A DNA stretch of 38,718 bases from Clostridiaceae bacterium. Its GTDB lineage: Bacteria; Bacillota; Clostridia; Saccharofermentanales; DTU023. The position numbers and the translations under genes are program-made. The stretch's first letter is position 1; each line of letters starts with the position of its first letter. The notes under the pieces were generated by a model. That model worked only from the letters and a program-made list of their open reading frames with translations. It made no database searches and had not been told where the DNA came from. Location of the stretch: NCBI GenBank assembly GCA_012521015.1, contig JAAYNE010000146.1:1-38718 (forward strand), in the 5' to 3' direction. This document shows positions 27,079-33,843 of this stretch, in pieces.

Positions 27079-27759
27079 TTATCCTAGAATCAAGTCAGAT
27101 AATTCTTCCGGTTCAATTTTTTCACCATTGCGATAAACACGCATATTTCCGGCAGAAATTTCATCGATCAATACGATTTCACCGTCATTGTCCATACCAT
27201 ATTCAAGTTTGATGTCAATCAATTGCAAATTACGATCAGCCAGATATTCTTCAATTAAATCCGCAATTTTTATCGTTTGTGCAATTAAAAAATCATATTG
27301 TTCGGCTGTTAACAGTCCGAGCGCCACTAAGGCATCTTTGGTAATCAACGGATCTTGTCTGGCATCATCTTTCAAGGTAATCTCAACATAATTATCCAAA
27401 GGCATCATCTCTTCGGCATATAAACCATATCTGCGAATGAAGGAGCCTACCGCATATTTGCGTTCAATTATCTCCAGACCCTTTCCGAAAGGCTGGCATT
27501 TCTTGACATTCATTGTGCCTTGTTCAAGGTCTGAGCCCACCATGTGGGTTTTGATCCCGGCATTTTCCAGCATATTCAAAAACAAGTTCGTAACACTCAG
27601 GTTTTTCTTCCCCATGCCTTCCACCGACAAACCAACTTCATTTGCTCCCGGATCAAAAACACCGTCTTTACCGGTCATATCATCCTTGAAACACAGTTGG
27701 ACTTCGGTTGGACTTACTTCGTAAACGTCTTTGGTCTTACCCTTATATAGAAGTTTCAT
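27079..27759 (-). CDS. purC: SAICAR synthetase
   Basis: The 226-residue enzyme joins aspartate to CAIR. The start MKLLYKGKTKDVYE, DDMTGKDG, VGSFIRRYG and the C-terminal LIDIKLEYG and VLIDEISAGNMR are typical. The start at 27759 is set by AGGGAG 5 bases upstream; the frame stays open to 27819 but has no better signal there. It is the first gene of the purine operon, about 160 bases downstream of the PRPP-type riboswitch terminator. The related step enzyme purB is not in the window. Confidence 0.95.
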   Translation of the reverse strand: MKLLYKGKTKDVYEVSPTEVQLCFKDDMTGKDGVFDPGANEVGLSVEGMGKKNLSVTNLFLNMLENAGIKTHMVGSDLEQGTMNVKKCQPFGKGLEIIERKYAVGSFIRRYGLYAEEMMPLDNYVEITLKDDARQDPLITKDALVALGLLTAEQYDFLIAQTIKIADLIEEYLADRNLQLIDIKLEYGMDNDGEIVLIDEISAGNMRVYRNGEKIEPEELSDLILG

Positions 27760-27919
27760 TTTTCTCCCTTGTATATTAATGTTCATCAGAGTCATAAAAC
27801 TTTGATTGTTGATTTTCATTATCTTTTGCTGTAATCTTCTTATATCTTTTTAACTCGATTATCAATTTACTTCTCAGATCTTTTTTACTTCAGCTTTAGT
27901 TAAACTATTCACAAATTAT

Positions 27920-28072
27920 AAAAGCCCTGATGAACAGAGCGTGAAACCTGTCCGTCTGGGCTTTTACCCCTCTGGTGTAATACATTTCTGTATTGTACCG
28001 CTTGGTCCTGGCTTTATCCGAGATCGTACGTTTACTTCAATTTGATTTTTCGATCTCATTTGTTCATTCTCT
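27920..28072 (-). promoter_or_regulatory. PRPP-type riboswitch (ykkC family, subtype 2b) with terminator
   Basis: Read on the minus strand, the leader has the conserved blocks GGACCAAG, ACACCAGAGGGGUAAAAGCC and CGGACAGGUUUC, in the order known for PRPP riboswitches (ykkC subtype 2b). P1 can form between AUGAACA (complement of 28061-28067) and UGUUCAU (27930-27936). A second stem forms between GAGAUCG and CGAUCUC (28021-28057 region). A terminator can form between AAAAGCCC (27958-27965) and GGGCUUUU (27920-27927), overlapping the aptamer core, which fits an on-switch. Location directly upstream of purC supports PRPP as ligand. The match is from memory of the consensus, not a covariance search. 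Confidence 0.85.
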
Positions 28073-28076
28073 TTTG

Positions 28077-28120
28077 CTTATATTCTCAAACGGTGTCTAC
28101 TGGTCAACAGATTTGAGAAT
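28077..28120 (-). promoter_or_regulatory. Candidate purC-operon promoter inside a 9-bp inverted repeat
   Basis: On the minus strand TTGACC (28102-28107) and TATAAG (28077-28082), 19 bases apart, would start transcription just before the riboswitch P1 stem. A perfect inverted repeat, ATTCTCAAA (28082-28090) and TTTGAGAAT (28112-28120), flanks the -35 box with 21 bases between arms. It could be a repressor operator. An alternative promoter (TTTACA, 17 bases, TATCAT) lies about 100 bases upstream. Confidence 0.45.
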
Positions 28121-28294
28121 TATATGAAAAATCATATATATTGCCGGATCCCTAGATACTCTTTCACAATTATTAGTAATTGTTAATCATGATACTTGTA
28201 TACTGAAAATTTGTAAAACTCCGCCAGAAAATTTAGTAATATTATTCTATAGCAAACCTGTTTTTATTAACCGGGCTTTGCAAATGCAAAATTA

Positions 28295-28324
28295 TTAAAG
28301 CCAAGAACAATTTCTCGGCTTTAA
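28295..28324 (-). terminator. Hairpin between the telA operon and the purine promoter
   Basis: Thirteen-base arms (28295-28307 and 28312-28324) with a single mismatch close a CAAT loop. On the minus strand the hairpin is followed by an AT-rich TTTAATAATTTT tract. It probably ends transcripts coming from telA or the decayed gene before the purine promoter. The U-tract is imperfect, so it could also work weakly in the plus direction. Confidence 0.6.
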
Positions 28325-28417
28325 TCAAAAAATTTTAATTATTCTAATTTAGTAACACTTTACATATATCTTGTTTTGTCTGTGCAAACAACTATCGGTA
28401 ACAAATTACTTTGCTTT

Positions 28418-28670
28418 TTATTCCCCGGGTAAAGAAACATAACCTGTTCTGCCATTATATGTAAACCTCACCATGTTGTTGACCAGGAATCCTTGGATTC
28501 GATGACCTCTTACGATTGTGCTGATGATTGATCCACTCGGGCATTCCTTACATTTATTTTTGCGTAACGTACCCAGTAATCACAAGATTGCTTGGCGTTG
28601 TTAAACTCGTTACCACATAAGCAGGATATCCGTTATTTATCTTCAAAAATTGCAAAAGATTAAAATTCTT
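28418..28670 (-). pseudogene. Decayed SH3-repeat surface-protein gene fragment
   Basis: On the minus strand the translation shows NNGYPAYVVTSLTT, then after a shift INVRNA, then after a second shift a run ending MVRFTYNGRTGYVSLPGE and a stop at 28418. The same blocks in the same order occur in the intact SH3-repeat gene at 37955-38718. Two one-base frameshifts and the lack of a start show that it is a relic of one repeat unit plus C-terminus. About 100 bases up to the telA stop at 28769 show nothing further. Confidence 0.85.
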
Positions 28671-28768
28671 TTTGGTAATAATAATCTATAACAAAGCTAT
28701 TTCAGTATCTAAGTTTTGTAATTATGTCAGATGTAAAAACTCGTTAATTCTTGAAACGCCAAAATAAC

Positions 28769-29914
28769 TTATCTTCTGTGTTTTAACAGAGTTTGTTTAA
28801 GTTCTTCTTCAATTAACAGTAAGTCTTTTTCAGCTTGCTGTCTTTGATTATATCCTTCTTGGTGGATTTTAATTGTTTCTTCAATCGTATCAATTAAGTC
28901 TCTATTAGTCTTTTTGAGGGTTTCAATTTCAATGATCCCTCTTTCTGATTCTTTAGCTACTTCAATCGTATTCTGTTTTAATTTTTCTGAATTTTTTAAT
29001 AATAACTCATTAGTTGTGTCAGTTACTGATTTTTGTAATTTCAAAGCATTTTCTTGTCTGGCTAAACCTAAAGCAATGACAATTTGACTCTTCCATAAAG
29101 GAATGGTATTTAAGATTGCCGTCTGAATTTTATCAACTAAAATCTTATCATTATTTTGAATTAATTTAATTTGCGGAGCTGTCTGCATAGCCATTGACTT
29201 CGATAATTTTAAGTCGTGTACTTTTTTCTCAAATCTGTTAACAGTTTCTTCAAAGTCGGAAACTAATTGAGCATTCATCGGGTCGCCGGATTCTTGTGCT
29301 TCTGCTCTTAATTTCGGAATAGTTACGGTAGTCATTTCTTGAATTACTTCCTCACCGGCAATGATATATAAATTTAAGCTATGGAAATACTCTAAGTTTT
29401 TACTATATAACTCATCATACATAGCAATATCTTTCATCATTTCAACTTTGGCATTATCCAATTGGCCTTCAATTTTATCAATTTGAACCTCAACTGTTGC
29501 AAATTTATTTTTAAATCTTTCAATTCGACGTTTCAGTTTACTCGGTAAAATGCCTAAAAACCCTTTACTTTCTCCGATCGAATCAATTTCCATGTCTTTA
29601 ACTTGAACCATTAAATCTGATAACAGTTTACCGGCATCACCAATATCCTTATTTTTCACTTTATCTAAAATAGTGTCTGAAAATTGGGCTAAATTTCTTT
29701 GGGCTCCAACACCGAATGAAACAGCTTGATTGGAATCCATTATATTTAAGCTGTTTTTAATTTCATCTACCTTCTCTCTTTGTTCAGGCGAAAGTTCCTT
29801 TCCTCTTTCTGCCATATCTGTCTGAACTTCTTGTTTAACAAGTTCCATATTTTGCGAAGGTTGGTTTAATACTTCTTTATTTTGTTGTAAATCTTTTAAA
29901 CTAATTTCCGACAT
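28769..29914 (-). CDS. TelA/toxic anion resistance family protein
   Basis: The 381-residue, largely helical cytoplasmic protein fits the TelA family (PF05816). It has VSFGVGAQRNLAQFSD (about 65-80), IPLWKSQIVIALGLARQENAL (about 277-297) and TTNELLLKNSEKLKQ, with long coiled-coil stretches toward the C-terminus. TelA proteins are linked to tellurite or other anion and envelope-stress resistance, with no known biochemical mechanism. It is the last gene of a four-gene operon with an XpaC-like protein and two solute-binding paralogues. AAGGAG precedes the ATG. Confidence 0.88.
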   Translation of the reverse strand: MSEISLKDLQQNKEVLNQPSQNMELVKQEVQTDMAERGKELSPEQREKVDEIKNSLNIMDSNQAVSFGVGAQRNLAQFSDTILDKVKNKDIGDAGKLLSDLMVQVKDMEIDSIGESKGFLGILPSKLKRRIERFKNKFATVEVQIDKIEGQLDNAKVEMMKDIAMYDELYSKNLEYFHSLNLYIIAGEEVIQEMTTVTIPKLRAEAQESGDPMNAQLVSDFEETVNRFEKKVHDLKLSKSMAMQTAPQIKLIQNNDKILVDKIQTAILNTIPLWKSQIVIALGLARQENALKLQKSVTDTTNELLLKNSEKLKQNTIEVAKESERGIIEIETLKKTNRDLIDTIEETIKIHQEGYNQRQQAEKDLLLIEEELKQTLLKHRR

Positions 29915-29932
29915 ATAAATTCTCCTTATAAA

Positions 29933-30994
29933 TTAATAATTTTTTAATTCTTCTATAATCATTTCCATAATCTTAAAATCAGGCATCGGCATAACTTTAT
30001 TAATTTGATTTGTTACACCTTGAACACCAAAAACAGATGGGTCTTGAGCTCCTGAAACTCCTGTTCTGAAACCATGTTTTTTCCAAGCCAAATCTTGAAT
30101 TTTATTATCCGTTAAAGCTGTAATAGTTTCTTCTCCCAATTCATCTAAAGCAATCATTACATGTGAAGAATAAACTGTAGGAGTAGGATATATTATTACA
30201 ATATCCTGACCGATTTTTTCCCAATCTTCCGGATGAGAAACAGCAAATTCCAGAATTTGATTTTCATAAGCAGCTATCATCGGATAAGCACCGACTCCCA
30301 TTTTTAAAAACTGTTCGAAAAGGTCATGGGAAGAAGTGTCCATATATCCCATTTTGCCGAAAAAGTTTTTTACATCAGGCATAATATTTGAAAAATCTTC
30401 TTTGCTGTCAACAACTCCCTTATTAATAGAGTTAGCAATTAATCCTGCAAACATGTTACCGGAATTTGATTTTGTCGGATCTGTCGTTTTAACTGAAACA
30501 GAACCGTATAATTCAGGTAAACCGATGTCTGCCCAAGTTTTTCCTTCTATAATAGCTCCTGAAAATTTCTCCATATCCATATACCAGGAACCGTTTTCTT
30601 CAACAACATATCCATGTTCAATAAATTTATCTTTAATATTTGCATGAGTATATAAAACCAATGGTGTATTTAAGATAATTTCAGATTTTTTCGGAGTACC
30701 GATTTCAGCTTTATATAATTCTAAAGCAGTCTGTGATGCAGGAAATAAATAATTCATATTTTCTTTATCTGCTCTGACCATATCTATAGAACCGGCTTTT
30801 TTGTAATTGACATCTAAGCCATAATCTTTACTCATTATAGATTTGAATTCTTCATCTTCGAATAATCCTATTTTTTCACCGCCCAAGTAACCATCTACTT
30901 TTTGTAAAGCCTTCGGTTTAAAAAACATAAATGCAATTACAGTAATTATCACTACTAACAGAACTCCTAAACCTATTATTTTAGATTTATTCAT
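29933..30994 (-). CDS. Membrane-anchored solute-binding-like protein
   Basis: The 353-residue protein has one N-terminal membrane anchor (about 6-25) and no lipobox, then an extracellular domain of the periplasmic solute-binding type. It shares GSIDMVRA and the FPAS segment (about 68-87) with the neighbouring VWA lipoprotein (GSIDIMRE, WPAS), so the two are paralogues in their binding domains. The start overlaps the stop of the XpaC-like gene (ATGA) with GGAGGAAGG upstream, so translation is coupled. There is no permease or ATPase gene in this operon, which argues for a sensing or structural role rather than transport. That is inference. Confidence 0.72.
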   Translation of the reverse strand: MNKSKIIGLGVLLVVIITVIAFMFFKPKALQKVDGYLGGEKIGLFEDEEFKSIMSKDYGLDVNYKKAGSIDMVRADKENMNYLFPASQTALELYKAEIGTPKKSEIILNTPLVLYTHANIKDKFIEHGYVVEENGSWYMDMEKFSGAIIEGKTWADIGLPELYGSVSVKTTDPTKSNSGNMFAGLIANSINKGVVDSKEDFSNIMPDVKNFFGKMGYMDTSSHDLFEQFLKMGVGAYPMIAAYENQILEFAVSHPEDWEKIGQDIVIIYPTPTVYSSHVMIALDELGEETITALTDNKIQDLAWKKHGFRTGVSGAQDPSVFGVQGVTNQINKVMPMPDFKIMEMIIEELKNY

Positions 30995-31605
30995 ACATTA
31001 CCTTCCTCCATTTTAACTGTTTGAGTTAATACTTTAACGTCAGTTGAAATATCCATAATTTCTCCTTGCATTAAATGTTCAAACTGTTTATCAAACGAAT
31101 TCGTTAACAAAGTAAGTCCGTTAATAACATCTTTTCTGGCGGTTAAGATACTTTCTCCTTTAACTTTTGATTTATGTAATTTGTCATATTTAGAAATTAA
31201 AGATGAAGCAGTTTCCAAATAGTAATTGATAAATCTCCTGGCTAAAGGAATTTTACTTGGATTTTCTTGTAAATGTTCAAAAATAGATATGCCGGACTGA
31301 TATAAGCGTTCAGACAAATTTTTAATTTCACTGTCATAAGAAATTTTACTTCCTGATTCTAAAACTTGAATATCATCGAAAGCATCAGACATCAGTTGTT
31401 TCATTTCTTCGCCATTAGCTTCTTTCAGTTTAATAGAACCTATTTTTAACTGTGGTTTGGAGGCTAAATACAATCCGATATATGCACCTACAGGTAAAGC
31501 TATTAAAAAAGGAATAGGCATATGAAGAAATAAGGTTATTACAAACGTAATCAGACCACCTATCACTCCCAATATTGTTTGTCTTATCTCACTTTTTTTC
31601 ATCAT
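30991..31605 (-). CDS. XpaC-like membrane protein (5-bromo-4-chloroindolyl phosphate hydrolysis family)
   Basis: The 204-residue protein has two closely spaced hydrophobic segments near the N-terminus (about 9-27 and 30-47). A helical cytoplasmic region with YQSGISIFEHLQENPSKIPLARRFINYYLETASSLISKY follows, typical of the XpaC family in its TelA-linked form. The family name comes from a phosphatase-related phenotype; the actual activity is unknown. XpaC and TelA genes are commonly adjacent. An AAGGA site precedes two consecutive ATGs. Confidence 0.78.
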   Translation of the reverse strand: MMKKSEIRQTILGVIGGLITFVITLFLHMPIPFLIALPVGAYIGLYLASKPQLKIGSIKLKEANGEEMKQLMSDAFDDIQVLESGSKISYDSEIKNLSERLYQSGISIFEHLQENPSKIPLARRFINYYLETASSLISKYDKLHKSKVKGESILTARKDVINGLTLLTNSFDKQFEHLMQGEIMDISTDVKVLTQTVKMEEGNV

Positions 31606-31616
31606 AAAATCCTTGT

Positions 31617-33260
31617 TTAATTATATCCCTTTACACTTCTGAATGCCCCGACCAGATCTTCTCTGCCATCAAATACTCGTGCATTGGTATAATTTGCAAT
31701 TTCATCTAATTGATCAGAATCTGACATTCCGAACATAATGGAAAATACAGGAATATCTTGTCCGAATTCATCATATTTAATCATAAAATCAGAAAAACCG
31801 TCATCACTTCTGCCATCAGTCATCAGAACAATCGCCGGATTATATTGGGATAAATCATATTTGGCTAAACAATCCAATGCTTCATCCAAAGCTCTATACA
31901 TATTTGTACCGCCACCAATTGATTGTTCTTGAACTCTTTGATTTAAAATTGATAAAGACTCCTGAGAACCATCTTCAACAAAAGCGGTATCAAGCACCCT
32001 GTCATCAAAGAAAATAACATAATTAATTTCTGCTTGATTAGCTTGAATAAATAATGATGAAGCTTTGTCTTGATCTAAAATTAAATCCATCGCTTCTTTA
32101 ACTTGTTCTTCACCGGTTCCCGACATTGAACCGGAAAAATCCAAACAATAAATTGTTAAAGAAGGTTTTCTAAAGTCGGATTGGTACAAGTTTAAAGCTT
32201 CATTTAATACGTCAGCTTTAGGTGTTTTAATAGGGGATAAGACCTTTTCTGTATCTAAGCCCCAATCAGAATTAAATACATCTTTATTGTTATCAAATAT
32301 TCCTTGATAACCGGTTCTTCTGCCTAATTTTTGTAATTTATCCTGAGTTTCATCAGAAGTAATATATTCCTGAAATTTTAAAAATAATTCTTCTTGTTTT
32401 TGATTTCCGTTATCGATATAACCTAAAGGAGAATCTGCAATACTCATTCCATCGTAAGGATATACTACATATAAGGGTTCTTCGCCTCGGGAGACCAATT
32501 CTTGATTAGTCGTAATTATTAAGGACTCATAATTGACCATGGCATCATATTCACCATTCAAGAATAAAGTCTTTAACCATTCAGATGAACCGGATGATCT
32601 GTCAACTCCTTGTAATAATTTTGTGATGTTGTTTTGTAAAGTTTGATCTTTTAAATGTTCTTCAGTAATTACTTCAGGACTTCCTGCTAAAGCGTTTAAA
32701 AATCCCAAATAGGCACTGGCACCGGAATTAGATTGGGTTGCTGAAGTCATACAGAATTTTAATTTTCCGTTTTCAATAGCTTCCATAATATCTTTGATTG
32801 AAACTTCTTTGCCGACAAATCCTAATTCTTCAGCTAATGATTTTCTAATGCCAAATACTACCGGCGTAATTGTTGTAGATTCAATATGTTTTACTCTATG
32901 AGAATTGTCGCCCATCGAAATCCAAATATTACTTGCCGGCCAGACAGCATCATAAGAATCTGTTTCAGATTGGAGCTCTCTCATAATATCTATTGAACCC
33001 ATATATGTCATTTCAATCTTAGTTTTATTATCATCAGCGAATTCCCTCATAATATCTTCTAATTCTTTATTTTCAGATCCGGATACAATTTTTAAAACTT
33101 TGCTTCCGGAACCAATTTCGGTAGTTTTTGAAGATGATTTTCCTTGATTAGATGATTTGCCCTGATCAGAAGATTTTTCCTGATCAGAGGAGTCTTTACC
33201 AAAACATCCGGTTAAAATAAGGATTAATCCCAATATTAAAAGTAATATTCTTTTTTTCAT
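31617..33260 (-). CDS. Lipoprotein with solute-binding and VWA domains
   Basis: The 547-residue protein has a lipoprotein signal ending LTGC (Cys19). A Ser/Lys/Gln linker with repeated KSS(D/N)QG units follows (about 22-46). Next is a solute-binding-like domain (about 55-340) and a C-terminal von Willebrand A domain (about 367-547). The VWA metal site is complete: DFSGS (374-378), GGGTN (T452) and TDGRSD (D482). It is the first gene of the operon with XpaC, the paralogous binding protein and TelA, and is preceded by AGGAGAG. It probably sits on the outer face of the membrane and binds a partner through the metal site. Ligand and partner are unknown. Confidence 0.84.
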   Translation of the reverse strand: MKKRILLLILGLILILTGCFGKDSSDQEKSSDQGKSSNQGKSSSKTTEIGSGSKVLKIVSGSENKELEDIMREFADDNKTKIEMTYMGSIDIMRELQSETDSYDAVWPASNIWISMGDNSHRVKHIESTTITPVVFGIRKSLAEELGFVGKEVSIKDIMEAIENGKLKFCMTSATQSNSGASAYLGFLNALAGSPEVITEEHLKDQTLQNNITKLLQGVDRSSGSSEWLKTLFLNGEYDAMVNYESLIITTNQELVSRGEEPLYVVYPYDGMSIADSPLGYIDNGNQKQEELFLKFQEYITSDETQDKLQKLGRRTGYQGIFDNNKDVFNSDWGLDTEKVLSPIKTPKADVLNEALNLYQSDFRKPSLTIYCLDFSGSMSGTGEEQVKEAMDLILDQDKASSLFIQANQAEINYVIFFDDRVLDTAFVEDGSQESLSILNQRVQEQSIGGGTNMYRALDEALDCLAKYDLSQYNPAIVLMTDGRSDDGFSDFMIKYDEFGQDIPVFSIMFGMSDSDQLDEIANYTNARVFDGREDLVGAFRSVKGYN

Positions 33261-33427
33261 TTAATATTTCTCTCCTGCTTTTCTTACACAATAGATCGTT
33301 TCTTTAATCTATTATTTAATCTAAAATTAATACTTTTTTCTTTATTGTTCTAACCAGATAACAGTCCTTTTCTTTCCGGTAAGCTTTCCAATTTTTCTAT
33401 AATTAATCATTATAAAATATTTAATAA

Positions 33428-33676
33428 TTACTGAGTGTAATAAACAGGTAAATAATTTATCTCTTTTTCTTTATGATAATCTTTTGTCACAATGACTATT
33501 TTGTTCGATACGTGTTTGGCGTGTTTTCCCAAAAATTTATTTAAAGAAGAATAAACTTTGAAACCGGATGACTTCACTTCAATTGGACAAATTTTATTAT
33601 TTTTTGTAATCAAAAAATTAAATTGGATTGTCGTGCCTATATGTTTTTCAGATTTATTGATATTTTTGCCTTTCAA
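33428..33676 (-). pseudogene. C-terminal remnant of a DUF4143-type AAA ATPase
   Basis: The 82-codon ORF carries FNFLITKNNKICPIEVKSS, then a short helical stretch and IVIVTKDYHKEKEINYLPVYY. This matches the C-terminal end of AAA_14/DUF4143 ATPases, which have a D-FLI-x-IEVKSS nuclease-like motif. The ATPase core that should precede it is absent; upstream there are only about 170 bases before pflB. It is best read as a truncated relic. Confidence 0.75.
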
Positions 33677-33709
33677 ATAAAGATTGTATGTTTATCTAAA
33701 ATATTAACT

Positions 33710-33732
33710 TCACAATTGTGATAATAATCACT
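33710..33732 (+). promoter_or_regulatory. CRP/FNR-like operator upstream of pflB
   Basis: TGTGA (33717-33721), six bases, then TCACT (33728-33732) match the CRP-type TGTGA-N6-TCACA palindrome in 9 of 10 positions. An overlapping perfect palindrome TCACAATTGTGA occupies 33710-33721. The site lies about 110 bases before the pflB start. The linked pflA gene encodes a CRP/FNR-family domain, which makes it a natural candidate binder. Confidence 0.6.
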
Positions 33733-33742
33733 GCATGGGATA

Positions 33743-33771
33743 TTCATTCATATATACTAATGATATATAAT
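33743..33771 (+). promoter_or_regulatory. Candidate pflB promoter
   Basis: TTCATT (33743-33748) and a consensus TATAAT (33766-33771) are 17 bases apart. Transcription would start near 33778, placing the CRP/FNR-like palindrome centre about 53 bases upstream. The surrounding DNA is AT-rich, so the -35 is only moderate. Confidence 0.5.
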
Positions 33772-33843
33772 ATCAAGATATAAACATAAGAAATTTAGCT
33801 TTTAAATTTTGTAATAGATATATATTTTTAAGAAAGGAATATT

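Noticed and set aside
27937-27965. Plus-strand CCGTCTGGGC, which looks like the 3' core of a ZTP riboswitch
   Set aside because: No plus-strand gene follows, and the same DNA on the minus strand fits the PRPP riboswitch and its terminator in full.
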